Origin: Streptomyces sp. BV286
Lineage (GTDB): Bacteria; Actinomycetota; Actinomycetes; Streptomycetales; Streptomycetaceae
Direction of reading: 5' to 3'
DNA: 64,000 nucleotides
Assembly: GCF_019090165.1 (NCBI RefSeq)
Contig: NZ_JAHRIB010000152.1
Span: forward strand, 248,001 to 312,000
The position numbers and the translations under genes were made by a program. How positions within the stretch are numbered: the first letter of the stretch is position 1; the number at the start of each line of letters is the position of its first letter. The notes below the pieces were generated by a model. That model saw only the letters and a list, made by a program, of their open reading frames with translations. It was not told where the DNA came from and did not search any database. Positions 8,826 to 17,850 of this stretch are shown one piece after another.

Positions 8826-8852
8826 ACAGTCCTCATCGGTGCAGACGTCCTG

Positions 8853-9293
8853 CTACGTCTGTGGTGCACTCTTCGCCGAGGCGGCCGCGCACAGGAACCC
8901 CAGCATCACGGCGAGGACGCCGATGATGATGTTGTTCACCACGACGCCCGCGTCGGGGCTCTCGCCGACGATCCACGGCGAGATGATCATCCACGCACCC
9001 ATGGCGCACATGGCCCAGCTCAGGCCGTACATCCGCATCGGGGTGGTGGTGAATCCGAGAGCCAGCACGCCGATGGCGATGCCCATGATGAGGTTGTGCG
9101 TCACGAGGGCGGGCTGACTCGTCGTGTAGTGGAGAATCCACGGGGAAGCGGCGCAGTACAGACCGAGCAGGAACACCGGTCCGTCCACGAGCGCCACATC
9201 GCGACCACCGAGCATGCGGGCATATCGGTCCCGCATTTCGGATACATCAGGGTGACTGCTGATGTCACCTCTGGTGTTCGAGACGTTGGCCAT
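8853..9293 (-). CDS. SPW-repeat membrane protein
   Basis: A 146-aa membrane protein with two SPW motifs (SPWILHYTT and SPWIVGES), each inside a pair of hydrophobic helices, giving four predicted membrane segments. The N-terminal ~45 residues are hydrophilic and charged. The family is common in actinobacteria and Rhizobiales and its function is not known. The ATG follows a strong AAAGGAG ribosome binding site. Confidence 0.9.
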   Translation of the reverse strand: MANVSNTRGDISSHPDVSEMRDRYARMLGGRDVALVDGPVFLLGLYCAASPWILHYTTSQPALVTHNLIMGIAIGVLALGFTTTPMRMYGLSWAMCAMGAWMIISPWIVGESPDAGVVVNNIIIGVLAVMLGFLCAAASAKSAPQT

Positions 9294-9526
9294 GACTCGA
9301 CTCCTTTGTCTCTGCAGGCCTGACCGCGAATGTGCGGTATGCGGTAGACGCCGCGTACGTACATTCTGCGCTTATTTTCTGTTTATGTGTAGCGCTGGGG
9401 TGATATGGCGGAGGCGGATGTGGCGCCGTCCACGCGGGGCCGTCCGCGGGTCCACTGCCGCGGCCCCCACGGAACCGAGGGCCGGGGCCCCGACTCGCAT
9501 CGATTCTGCGTCGTACAGTCGGGTGC

Positions 9527-10732
9527 ATGAACGGGTCGACGGGCGGGCCGGGTCGGCCGGCGCCCGACACGGACGAGACGGTGGCGGGCGGGGCGGGGAT
9601 GACGACCGGGGGCCTGGCCCGTCGGCTCGGGGTGTCTCCGACCACGCTCCGCTCGTGGGACCGCCGGTACGGCCTGGGTCCCGCGGTCCGCGCCGACGGG
9701 CGGCATCGTCGCTGGACGCCCCGGGACGTGGCGGTGCTGGAGGCGATGTGCCGGCTCACCTCGGCCGGTGTGCCACCCGCCGAGGCGGCGCGCGCCGCCC
9801 AGGAGGCAGCTGCCGGAGAGGCAGCAGCCAGGAGCGGTGGCGCGGCGGCCGCGGGAGAAACGGCCGCTGAGCGGCGGACCGAGGTGGACGGGAGCGGCCC
9901 GGCCCCCGCGGTCCGGTCCACGGCCGTTGAAGGAGCAACCCCGCCCGAACGCCTGCCGCCCGCAGCGGGCAGCCTGACGCCCGAGGTCGACGGCCCGAGG
10001 CCCGGGAGCGGTCGGCGCTCGCACGCGGCGGGCGCCCTGCCGCTCGGCGATGTGCGTCAGGAGTGCCGCGGCCTGGCTCGCGCGGCCGTGCGGCTCGACG
10101 CTCCCGCCGTGGACGGCCAACTGGCCTCGGCCGTCGAGCGGTACGGCCTCGCCGTCGCCTGGGAGGAGGTGATGGTGCCGACCCTGCACGCCGTGGGGCG
10201 CAAGTGGGCGTCCTCGGGCGACCGCTATGTCGAGGTCGAACACCTGCTGTCCTGGCACGTCTCCACCGCGCTGCGCCGTGTCACGCCGTCTTCCCGGGTG
10301 GCGACGCCGTGGGACACCGCGCAGGGGCCCGTGGTCCTGGCCTGCCTGCCGGGCGAGCAGCACACCCTGCCGCTGGAGGCGCTCAACGCCGGGCTGACGG
10401 AACGCGGCCTGCCCACCAGGATGTTCGGCGCGGCGGTGCCGTTGGAAGCACTCACCGCGGCGGTGCGCCGAGTGGGACCCGCGGCCGTCGTCCTGTGGGC
10501 CCAGGGCCGTTCCACGGCGAGCATCCCCCTGGCCCGGCACATCGCCGCCACGCAGTGGGGAGTGCGGGGCGCGCGAAGCCACCCGACGGTCGTCCTCGGT
10601 GGCCCCGGGTGGGCCGGCCGCTCGGCCCGGGGCATGGTCCGGCCCTCGAGCCTGACGGAGGCGTTGTCGGTCCTCACGGCCCGGTACGAGAACGGCGCCC
10701 GGGGCCGGCCCACCGACGGGCCGGCCGACTGA
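9527..10732 (+). CDS. MerR-family regulator with cobalamin-binding domain, LitR/CarH-like photoreceptor
   Basis: A 401-aa regulator. Residues 26-77 form a MerR helix-turn-helix (LARRLGVSPTTLRSWDRRYG, then RRWTPRDVAVLEAMCRL). After an Ala/Gly-rich linker, residues 172-390 match the B12-binding part of LitR/CarH light sensors. Trp227 precedes Glu238-His239 (W-x10-EH; CarH has W-x9-EH), and Glu277-x-His279 matches the lower B12 ligand motif ExHxxG except that the Gly is Pro282. Such proteins bind adenosylcobalamin and release DNA in light. The convergent neighbour is a photolyase, which fits light-induced repair. TACAGT lies 7 bases before the ATG, so the mRNA may be leaderless. Confidence 0.85.
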   Translation: MNGSTGGPGRPAPDTDETVAGGAGMTTGGLARRLGVSPTTLRSWDRRYGLGPAVRADGRHRRWTPRDVAVLEAMCRLTSAGVPPAEAARAAQEAAAGEAAARSGGAAAAGETAAERRTEVDGSGPAPAVRSTAVEGATPPERLPPAAGSLTPEVDGPRPGSGRRSHAAGALPLGDVRQECRGLARAAVRLDAPAVDGQLASAVERYGLAVAWEEVMVPTLHAVGRKWASSGDRYVEVEHLLSWHVSTALRRVTPSSRVATPWDTAQGPVVLACLPGEQHTLPLEALNAGLTERGLPTRMFGAAVPLEALTAAVRRVGPAAVVLWAQGRSTASIPLARHIAATQWGVRGARSHPTVVLGGPGWAGRSARGMVRPSSLTEALSVLTARYENGARGRPTDGPAD

Positions 10733-10848
10733 TCGCCTCGCCGGACCGCCGGACCGTCGGAGCGCCAGACAGCCGGACCGTCGGACCGCGGGCACCGCAC
10801 GCGACGTGCCCGATCCGCCCGATCCGCCCAAGCCGCCCCCGCGTTGCC

Positions 10849-12222
10849 TCACTCGCGTCCGCGGGCCTGCTTGAAGCGGGCCAGTCCTTCGGAGAGTTCG
10901 ACGATGGGATCGGGATAGTCGTAGGCGGCACGCTCCAGGCCCTGGAGTTTCCACGGCTCGTGCACCGCGGCCCCGGCCAGCCCCGCGAGTTCGGGCACCC
11001 AGCGCCGTACGTACGCGCCGTCCGGGTCGTACCGCTTGCCCTGCAGGACCGGGTTGAGGACGCGGTTGGGCCGCGTGTCGGTGCCGGTTCCCGCCACCCA
11101 CTGCCAGTTGAGCTGGTTGTTGGCGACGTCGCCGTCGACGAGCAGGTCCAGGAAGTGGCGGGCGCCCACGCGCCAGTCGACGTAGAGCGTCTTGGTGAGG
11201 AAGCTCGCGGTGAGCAGGCGGCCCCGGTTGTGCATCCAGCCCTCGTGCCGCAGCTGGCGCATCGCCGCGTCGACGACGGGATAGCCGGTCCGCCCCTCCT
11301 TCCAGTCCTCGATCTCCTGCCGCGCCTCGGCCGGCGACCGCCACCGGTCGTGCCGGGTGCGGTAGTCCGCAGTGGAGACGCTCGGCCGCGCCGCCAGTAC
11401 CTGATGGTGGAAGTCCCGCCACGCGAGCTGCCGTACGAAGGCATCGGCGCCGGGCCCGCCCGCCTGCCGTGCCCGGTGGACGAGCTCGACGGCGGACAGC
11501 GTCCCGAAGTGGATGTGCGGCGAGAAGTGCGACGTGGCGTCCCCGGCCAGATCGTCGTGGCGTTCCTCGTACTCGGCGATCCCGTTCCGCAGCCAGGCCG
11601 TGAGCCGTTTCCTGCCCTCCCGTTCGCCGCCCGTGGCGAGGCCCTCCGACAGGCCGGACAGCCCCGCGCGCTCGGGTAGCTTCTCCGAACCGACGTTCTC
11701 CGGTACGCGCACGGCTCGGGGCGCGCCTCGTACGTGACGCTGGTGATGCCGCTCCCAGCGCCGGAAGTACGGGGTGAAGACGGCGAAGTGGTCCGAGGAC
11801 GCCGGGACGACCGCGCCCGGTGCCAGGGCGGTGATCACCTCGTCGTGGACGTGGAGACGGCGGCCCTCGGCCTCCAGGGCGCTGCGCAGCCGCTGCTCGC
11901 GCCGCTGGGCGTAGGAGGTGACTCCGGCGGCCATGTGCACTTCGTCCGCGTCCGTCTCGGCGACCACCTTGCACACCTCGTCGACGAGGTCTCCCGAGCG
12001 GAACACGAGCCGGCCGCCGCGCTCGCGCAGGCCCGCGTCCAGATCCCGCAGGCAGTCGGCGAGGAACGCCAGCCGGTTGGGAGCGGCGAAGCCGGCCTCG
12101 TCGACGGCCCGGTCGCGCACGAAGAGAGGCACCACGGCGCGCGCGTCGTCGAGGGCGGCGTGCAGCGGCGGATGATCGTGCAGGCGCAGGTCGGAGGTGA
12201 ACAGGACGACCGAGACGTTCAT
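10849..12222 (-). CDS. phrB: Deoxyribodipyrimidine photolyase (cryptochrome/photolyase family)
   Basis: A 457-aa class I photolyase that uses light to split pyrimidine dimers. The N-terminal alpha/beta domain starts SVVLFTSDLRLHDHPPL, which would hold the antenna pigment. The FAD-binding region is intact in the second half (TGYPVVDAAMRQL, WMHNRGRLLTASFL, DGDVANNQLNWQWVAGTG). The length is normal for the family. It is convergent with the LitR-like gene and lies 204 bases after the SDR/DUF2867 gene on the same strand. Control by the LitR-like protein is inferred from context. Confidence 0.94.
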   Translation of the reverse strand: MNVSVVLFTSDLRLHDHPPLHAALDDARAVVPLFVRDRAVDEAGFAAPNRLAFLADCLRDLDAGLRERGGRLVFRSGDLVDEVCKVVAETDADEVHMAAGVTSYAQRREQRLRSALEAEGRRLHVHDEVITALAPGAVVPASSDHFAVFTPYFRRWERHHQRHVRGAPRAVRVPENVGSEKLPERAGLSGLSEGLATGGEREGRKRLTAWLRNGIAEYEERHDDLAGDATSHFSPHIHFGTLSAVELVHRARQAGGPGADAFVRQLAWRDFHHQVLAARPSVSTADYRTRHDRWRSPAEARQEIEDWKEGRTGYPVVDAAMRQLRHEGWMHNRGRLLTASFLTKTLYVDWRVGARHFLDLLVDGDVANNQLNWQWVAGTGTDTRPNRVLNPVLQGKRYDPDGAYVRRWVPELAGLAGAAVHEPWKLQGLERAAYDYPDPIVELSEGLARFKQARGRE

Positions 12223-12426
12223 GCGGGACTCCGGAACTCCAGGAGGTGGCGACGGGACGGGGAGGCGAGCAGACGAGGGGAGGGGGGGGGCGTCGGAGGC
12301 AGGGGGCGGCGGTGGCGCCGAGGTGGGCCGGACCGCGCTGTCTCAGCGATGAGGTACTTCTCGGTCGGCAGGGCGGGCGGATGCGCGGGTCGACTTTTTT
12401 GTTGTGTTTCGGGCGTCTTGCGTAAG

Positions 12427-13956
12427 TCACTCGGTGGGCGTGTCCCGCGGTGTCGCGGCGGGGCCCGCCTTGGCGGCGGTCCGTGCGATGTTGCGGGCCA
12501 TGCCGCCGAACACCACGGCGTGGAACGGCGACACGCTCCACCAGTAGGCGTGGCCGAGCAGTCCGTGCGGATGGAACAGGGCACGCTGGCGGTAGCGGAC
12601 GCGGCCGTCGTCGTCCGTGTCCGTGGACATCTCCAGCCAGGCGAGGCCCGGCAGGCGCATCTCGGCGCGCAGCCGCAGCAGCCGGCCCGGTTCGATCTCC
12701 TCGACGCGCCAGAAGTCGAGCGAGTCACCGACCCGCAGTCGTGCGGCGTCACGGCGTCCGCGGCGCAGCCCCACACCGCCCACCAGCCGGTCCAGCCGGC
12801 CGCGCACGGCCCAGGCGAGGGGGAAGGAGTACCAGCCGTTCTCGCCGCCGATGCCCTCGATCACTCGCCACAGGGCCTCTGGCGTGGCATCGACCACGAG
12901 TTCGCGCCGGTCGGTGTAGAGGCTGCCACCCGCCCAGTCGGGGTCCGTGGGCAGCGGGTCGCTGGGGGCACCGGGCACCGACGCGGACGACCAGCGGGTG
13001 GTGACCCGGGCGTCCCGGACGCGTTGCAGGGCCAGCCTCACCGACTCCTCGAAGCCGATCGGCCTGCCCGGCGGGTCGGGCACGTACCGGGCGATGTCGT
13101 GCTCGTGGCAGACGACCTCGTGGCGCAGCGACTCGGTCAGCGGGCGCGCGATGGACCGCGGAACGGGGGTGACCAGGCCGACCCAGTAGCTGGAGAGCGT
13201 CGGCGTGAGGACCGGCACGGGCAGGATCAGCCGCCGCGGAAGACCGGCGACGGCCGCGTACCGCACCATCATCTGCCGGTACGTCAGGATCTCCGGCCCG
13301 CCGATGTCGAAGGCCCGGCTGACGTCGTCCGGCATGCGCGCACTGCCCACGAGCGTGCGCAGGACGTCCCGCACCGCGACCGGCTGGATCCGCGTGTGGA
13401 CCCAGCTGGGTGTGACCATCACGGGCAGCCGCTCGGTGAGGTAGCGCAGCATCTCGAAGGAGGCCGAGCCCGAACCGATGATGACCGCCGCCCGCAGCAC
13501 CGTCGTCGGGACGCCGGAGTCCAGGAGGATGCGGCCGACCTCGGCCCGGGACCGCAGGTGCGGCGACAGCTCCTCGTCGGGCACCCCGGCGGGTGTGAGT
13601 CCGCCCAGGTAGACGATCCGGCGTACCCCCGCCGCGCGGGCCTGCTCCCCGAAGATCCGCGCCGCCCTGCGGTCGGTCTCCTCGAAGCCCTTGCCCGTGC
13701 CCAGCGCGTGCACCAGGTAGTACGCGACGTCGACGCCCCGCATCGCCTCGGCGACCGACTCGGCGTCCGTGACATCGCCGTGTACCACTTCGGCGTCGCC
13801 CGCCCACGGATGGTCTCGCAGCGCGCCGGGGGAGCGGGCCATGCAGCGCACCCGGTGTCCCGCGTCCAGGAGCTCGGGGACGAGACGTCCGCCGATGTAT
13901 CCCGTCGCGCCCGTCACCAGACAGCGCGGCGCGGGCACGGTGAGGTCGCTGCTCAT
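12427..13956 (-). CDS. SDR-family NAD(P)-binding protein with C-terminal DUF2867
   Basis: A 509-aa two-domain protein. Residues 10-300 form an extended/atypical Rossmann fold (CLVTGATGYIGGRLVPELL, YLVHALG). Residues ~340-495 match DUF2867, a START-like fold (GWYSFPLAWAVRGRLDRLVGGVGLRRGR). The ATG at 13956 has GGAGGACGG upstream. The enzymatic reaction is unknown. Homologues lie beside photolyase and LitR-type genes in other bacteria, which fits a light or oxidative stress role (from family knowledge, not proven here). The divergent MarR gene begins 167 bases away and may control it. Confidence 0.85.
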   Translation of the reverse strand: MSSDLTVPAPRCLVTGATGYIGGRLVPELLDAGHRVRCMARSPGALRDHPWAGDAEVVHGDVTDAESVAEAMRGVDVAYYLVHALGTGKGFEETDRRAARIFGEQARAAGVRRIVYLGGLTPAGVPDEELSPHLRSRAEVGRILLDSGVPTTVLRAAVIIGSGSASFEMLRYLTERLPVMVTPSWVHTRIQPVAVRDVLRTLVGSARMPDDVSRAFDIGGPEILTYRQMMVRYAAVAGLPRRLILPVPVLTPTLSSYWVGLVTPVPRSIARPLTESLRHEVVCHEHDIARYVPDPPGRPIGFEESVRLALQRVRDARVTTRWSSASVPGAPSDPLPTDPDWAGGSLYTDRRELVVDATPEALWRVIEGIGGENGWYSFPLAWAVRGRLDRLVGGVGLRRGRRDAARLRVGDSLDFWRVEEIEPGRLLRLRAEMRLPGLAWLEMSTDTDDDGRVRYRQRALFHPHGLLGHAYWWSVSPFHAVVFGGMARNIARTAAKAGPAATPRDTPTE

Positions 13957-14122
13957 GGGTGGTCCGTCCTCCGTCTCGGCGTCACTTCTCCCGGTGATCC
14001 CTTCCCCGGCGGGCGCCGCCGCGGATGCGCCGAGCGGGCCACAGCGTGCGACCGGTTCCCGGGCGGTCGGGACCGGTGACGGCCCGGGCCGGGGAGGGCG
14101 GAGCCTTCTATAGGCTGAGCGT

Positions 14123-14644
14123 GTGGCCAGCGCAGACGACCGGGAGAGCCGGGCAGGAGATCGGGAGCCCCGCGAGGGCCCGGCCGGGGACGGCACCGCG
14201 GTGACCGATCTGCAGGCGTTCGCCGTGCGTCTGCGGCGGATGAACGGCGAGATCAACCGCCTGGTGCACGGGTTCGCGGCCGACCAGGGCCTGCACGCCA
14301 CGGACGTCCAGGCGCTGGCGGCGATCCTGGACTCCGACGGGCCGATGACACCGGGCGGGCTGCGCGAGCACCTCGGACTGACCTCCGGCGCCGTGACCGC
14401 CTGCGTGGACCGGCTGGAGCGCGCGGGACACATCCGCCGGGTCAGGGAGAGCGCCGACCGCCGGGTGGTCCACCTGTACTACGCCGCCGACGCGCGGTCG
14501 GCGGCGCGGTCGCACTTCCGTCCCCTCGCCGACGCCACGGAGGCCGCCCGGTCGCAGTTCACGGCCGACGAACTGGCCGTGGTGCTGCGCTTCCTCGCGG
14601 CGATGAACGAGGAGCTGTCGACGCTGCGTTCGTCCGGGCGCTGA
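14123..14644 (+). CDS. MarR-family transcriptional regulator
   Basis: A 173-aa regulator with a MarR winged helix (TPGGLREHLGLTSGAVTACVDRLERAGHIRRV, then ESADRRVVHLYY) in residues ~70-120. The start is a GTG, and TATAGG ends 8 bases before it, so the transcript may be leaderless. The same AT-rich core read on the other strand gives TATAGA, so the divergent SDR gene may share this promoter region. The MMPL exporter gene follows on the same strand with an inverted repeat in front, making both neighbours candidate targets. Confidence 0.85.
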   Translation: MASADDRESRAGDREPREGPAGDGTAVTDLQAFAVRLRRMNGEINRLVHGFAADQGLHATDVQALAAILDSDGPMTPGGLREHLGLTSGAVTACVDRLERAGHIRRVRESADRRVVHLYYAADARSAARSHFRPLADATEAARSQFTADELAVVLRFLAAMNEELSTLRSSGR

Positions 14645-14777
14645 ACGGCCGGACGCCCCGCTCCCCGCCACGGTGATCCAGCCGGGCCGGACACCGGGTT
14701 TTCGCGGGCCGCCCGCATCCATGGGCCGGGTCATGGCGGAAGAAGACGTGTCGTCTATGCTCGCGGCACCCATGTAT

Positions 14778-14806
14778 CTCAATGATTAAGATTGTTCATT
14801 GTTGAG
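14778..14806. promoter_or_regulatory. AT-rich inverted repeat before the MMPL gene, candidate MarR operator
   Basis: AATGA (14781-14785) and TCATT (14796-14800) form a perfect dyad with a 10-base spacer, flanked by CTC and GAG. It is one of the few AT-rich patches in the region and lies 28 bases before the MMPL start codon. Repressor binding here is inferred. Confidence 0.5.
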
Positions 14807-14833
14807 TTACCGGATCGATCCCTCTGGAGAACG

Positions 14834-16984
14834 ATGACCATCTCGCCCCGGCGGGCCCGTCTGCTCGTCCCCGTCGTCCTGCTCATCGCCTGGCTGGGCA
14901 TCGGCGGCGCGCTGGGCCCCTTCGCCGGCCGGCTCGGCGAGGTGGCGACCAACGACCAGGCCGCCTTCCTGCCCCGCAGCGCCGAATCCACCGCGGTCAT
15001 CGACGAACAGCGCGCCTTCCAGCAGGACGAGACGCTGCCCGCGATCGTCGTCTGGACCCCCGACGACTCCGCGACGGCCGACGCTCTGCGAAGCGCCGCC
15101 ACCCGGGAACTCGCCTCGCTCGCCGGCGCACCGGGCGTCGTCGGCACCCCGTCGCCCGCGATCGTCTCCGACGACGCCAAGGCGCTCCAGGGCGTCGTCC
15201 AGCTGCGGCCCGACCTCGAAGAGAACCTCCCGGTCGCCCTCGAAAGGATCCGGAAAGCGGCCGAGCGCGTCGACGGCGCGACGGTCCAGCTGGCCGGGCC
15301 CGCCGCCAGCCAGGCGGACCTCTCCGACGCCTTCGCCGGCATCGACGGACTGCTGCTGGTCGTCGCGCTGGTCACCGTCCTCGTCATCCTGCTGCTCGTC
15401 CACCGCAGTGTGCTGCTGCCCCTGGTGATCATCGTCGGCTCGGTCCTCGCGCTCGGCCTGGCCTGCGCGATCGTCTACGCACTCGCCGCACGCGACATAC
15501 TCCGGGTCGACGGACAGGTCCAGGGCATCCTCTCCATCCTGGTGATCGGCGCGGCCACCGACTACGCCCTCCTGCTCACCGCCCGGTACCGCGAGGAACT
15601 GACCACCGGGGCCGACCGGTTCGGCGCCGTACGAGCCGCGCTGCGCGAGTCCTGGGGCGCCGTCGTCGCCAGCGGCGCGACCGTTGCCCTCGGTCTGCTG
15701 GCCCTGTTCCTCAGCGACCTGACGAACAATCGCGCCCTCGGACCGGTGGGCGCGATCGGCATCGTCTGCGCCGTCGTCAGCTCACTGACGTTCCTGCCCG
15801 CGGTCCTCGTCCTCCTCGGGCGGGCCGCCTACTGGCCGGCCAAGCCCCGCTCCACCGACGGCGGTGGCAGCGTGTCGGGCCTGTGGACCCGGGTCGCACA
15901 CCTGGTGGACAGGGCTCCACGCAAGGTCTGGGCGTTCTCCCTGGCCGGTCTGCTCGCCTGCGCGGCCTTCGCGCCGACCCTCACCTCCAAGGGCGTACCC
16001 CTCGACGAGATCTTCGTGAACGACGCGCCCTCCGTCGCCGCACAGCGCACCCTCGGCGAGCACTTCCCGGGCGGCTCCGGAAACCCCGCCGTGGTCGTCG
16101 CCGACGCCGACCGGCTCGATCAGGTCGTCGCCGCGGCCCGGCGGACCCAGGGTGTCGCGGACGCCGCCGGCGTCACCGGGTCGGGCCGCCCCGGTGGTGA
16201 ACCCCGGATCGTCGACGGCCGGGTACGCATCGACGTCACCCTCCGCTCCGCCGCCGACAGCGACGAGGCCAAGGACACCGTGGTGCGTCTGCGTACCGCG
16301 GTCCACGCCGTGCCCGGCGCCGACGCCCTCGTCGGGGGCTACACGGCTCAGCAGTACGACACCCAGCGCACGGCCGAGCGGGACCGCACGCTCATCGTCC
16401 CCGTGGTGCTCGCCATCATCTTCGCCATCCTCGCCCTGCTGCTGCGCTCGCTGCTCCTGCCCGCCGTCCTGGTGGCGACGGTGGCTCTCAACTTCCTTGC
16501 CACCCTGGGCATTTCGTCTCTCGTCTTCCAGCACGTCCTCGGCTTCTCCGGCACCGACTCGTCCGTGCCGCTGTACGGCTTCGTGTTCCTGGTGGCCCTG
16601 GGAGTCGACTACAACATCTTCCTCATGTCCCGGGTGCGGGAGGAGTCGCTGCGGCACGGCGTGCGTGAGGGCGTCCTGCGCGGTCTGGTCGCCACGGGTG
16701 GCGTGATCACCTCGGCCGGTGTCGTACTGGCCGCCACCTTCGCCGCCCTCGGAGTGATCCCGCTGGCCTTCCTCGTGCAGATCGCGTTCATCGTCGCCTT
16801 CGGTGTCCTGCTCGACACCCTTGTGGTGCGGTCCCTGCTCGTGCCGGCGCTGACGCTGGACATAGGGAGGGCCGCCTGGTGGCCGGGCCGGCTGAGCCGG
16901 AAGCGGGACGAGGGGCCCGACGGCGGGGCCGCCGGGCAGCGCGAGCAGGCCACGGCGGGAGGCGGTGCGCGCCCTGCCGGCTGA
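14834..16984 (+). CDS. MMPL-family transporter
   Basis: A 716-aa RND-superfamily membrane protein with the duplicated MMPL layout: one membrane helix, a large outer loop (residues ~35-170), five helices, a second loop, then five more. Charged GADxD-like motifs occur in the membrane blocks (ATDYALLLTARYREEL in the first, GVDYNIFLMSRVREESL in the second), as expected for proton-coupled export. Likely substrates are lipids or hydrophobic compounds. ATG 14834 has CTGGAGA upstream. It probably depends on the MarR gene just upstream. Confidence 0.92.
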   Translation: MTISPRRARLLVPVVLLIAWLGIGGALGPFAGRLGEVATNDQAAFLPRSAESTAVIDEQRAFQQDETLPAIVVWTPDDSATADALRSAATRELASLAGAPGVVGTPSPAIVSDDAKALQGVVQLRPDLEENLPVALERIRKAAERVDGATVQLAGPAASQADLSDAFAGIDGLLLVVALVTVLVILLLVHRSVLLPLVIIVGSVLALGLACAIVYALAARDILRVDGQVQGILSILVIGAATDYALLLTARYREELTTGADRFGAVRAALRESWGAVVASGATVALGLLALFLSDLTNNRALGPVGAIGIVCAVVSSLTFLPAVLVLLGRAAYWPAKPRSTDGGGSVSGLWTRVAHLVDRAPRKVWAFSLAGLLACAAFAPTLTSKGVPLDEIFVNDAPSVAAQRTLGEHFPGGSGNPAVVVADADRLDQVVAAARRTQGVADAAGVTGSGRPGGEPRIVDGRVRIDVTLRSAADSDEAKDTVVRLRTAVHAVPGADALVGGYTAQQYDTQRTAERDRTLIVPVVLAIIFAILALLLRSLLLPAVLVATVALNFLATLGISSLVFQHVLGFSGTDSSVPLYGFVFLVALGVDYNIFLMSRVREESLRHGVREGVLRGLVATGGVITSAGVVLAATFAALGVIPLAFLVQIAFIVAFGVLLDTLVVRSLLVPALTLDIGRAAWWPGRLSRKRDEGPDGGAAGQREQATAGGGARPAG

Positions 16985-17017
16985 CGGCCGGTGACGGCCG
17001 GGCCCGCGGCTCACCGC

Positions 17018-17071
17018 GTCTGTCGTGTCTGTCGTGTCTGTCGTGTCTGTCGTGTCTGTCGTGTCCGTCGT
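17018..17071. repeat. Six tandem copies of a 9-base unit
   Basis: gtctgtcgt repeats exactly five times from 17018 to 17062, and a sixth copy has one change (gtccgtcgt, 17063-17071). It begins 33 bases after the MMPL stop and runs directly into a perfect hairpin. The unit is a multiple of three, but no gene reads through it convincingly. Confidence 0.95.
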
Positions 17072-17098
17072 GTACCCGCGGCATCGTGCCGCGGGTAC
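17072..17098. terminator. Perfect hairpin after the MMPL gene
   Basis: GTACCCGCGGCA pairs with TGCCGCGGGTAC around a three-base loop (tcg), a 12-bp perfect stem. It directly abuts the 9-base repeat array and probably ends the MMPL transcript. Confidence 0.8.
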
Positions 17099-17193
17099 CG
17101 GCACATGTGCGCGCAGATCGGGGGCAGAAGAGTCGACAACGCAGAAGATGAAGGCGACAGGGTCGCCGACCGGTCCGGGAGGAGTCCGCCGTC

Positions 17194-17361
17194 ATGAGTG
17201 CGAAGGTGCTGAAGCGCTTTCCCGCAGGAGCCCCGCGAGGCTCCTGGCCCGCCGAGGAGTACGCGGCGCGACGCCGGGACGAGGGAGAGGCCGCGGCGGT
17301 CGTGATGGACCTGGAGTCGGACGCCTTCCTCGTGGTGATCCGGGCGGGCGACGAGGACTGA
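17194..17361 (+). CDS. Small conserved-type hypothetical protein (55 aa)
   Basis: A short gene with a strong ribosome binding site (GGGAGGAG) before ATG 17194 and codon use like its neighbours. The product is basic at the N-terminus (SAKVLKRFPAG), then has an acidic/alanine patch, and ends with a beta-strand-like VVMDLESDAFLVVIRAGDED. There is no signal peptide or membrane segment. No function is recognised. It stands between the MMPL terminator and the sulfur operon. Confidence 0.65.
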   Translation: MSAKVLKRFPAGAPRGSWPAEEYAARRRDEGEAAAVVMDLESDAFLVVIRAGDED

Positions 17362-17625
17362 ACGTCGTCCCGTCGGCGCGTGCCGCTCCACCGCGGACCG
17401 TTCCTCCGACGGGCCGCCGATCACGACGGCCGGACGGCGACACGCTCACATCGCCCCGCCCGTCCCGGTTCCAGCTGCGCTGTTCGCACTCCCGCGGAAT
17501 TCCGTACCCGCGCCACCCTGTTCGAAGGACGTCCGGCGCACCGTCGTGCAATTGACCGGTCCGGGATACGAGACCGACCGGGTATTCCTTGACGGTCCGG
17601 ACCGATGCCTGCCACGATCGAGAAC

Positions 17626-17709
17626 ATGATGATGCGACTGGACCTCACGCGGCGACGCCATGTCGACCTCGCGCGTGTCTCCAGCGCCGCCTGTTGCCTC
17701 GCGGCCTGA
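17626..17709 (+). CDS. Putative leader peptide of the sulfur operon (27 aa, Cys-Cys)
   Basis: A tiny gene beginning with three ATG codons and ending CCLAA. The sequence RLDLTRRRHVDLARVSSA before the two cysteines is the recurrent leader-peptide family found upstream of sulfur and cysteine genes in Streptomyces and relatives. Tandem Cys codons near the end would make ribosomes stall when charged tRNA-Cys is scarce, changing downstream expression. GAGA lies upstream of the third ATG. A promoter may begin at TTGACG (17589-17594). A 142-base leader separates it from sfnG. Confidence 0.8.
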   Translation: MMMRLDLTRRRHVDLARVSSAACCLAA

Positions 17710-17749
17710 TCCTCCGGATCCGCTGCGCCTCACCCCACCTTTTCTTCCG

Positions 17750-17765
17750 CGGCTGCCGACAGCCG
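17750..17765 (+). promoter_or_regulatory. Hairpin in the leader between the Cys-Cys peptide and sfnG
   Basis: CGGCTG pairs with CAGCCG around ccga. A second short hairpin (GATCC-tcc-GGATC) starts right at the leader-peptide stop codon. These are candidate attenuation structures. Mutually exclusive folding was not computed. Confidence 0.4.
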
Positions 17766-17850
17766 TGAGTCGCCTTGCGCTGCCCTGATTCGGCAATTCC
17801 CCACGCCCTGCCGAATTCGGCTGCCCGAATTCCCGCAACAGGAGTTCCGC

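Noticed and set aside
9383..12541. A 1052-codon open frame on the minus strand across the MerR and photolyase genes
   Set aside because: It is an antisense or out-of-frame shadow of GC-rich coding DNA, rich in Arg, Pro and Ala, without family features; the MerR and photolyase genes explain the region.
17018..17071. CRISPR or coding repeat
   Set aside because: The units are 9 bases with no spacers, and no start with a ribosome binding site reads through.
17626..17709. Toxin or signalling peptide
   Set aside because: The sequence matches the recurrent sulfur-operon leader family and its position is that of an attenuator.
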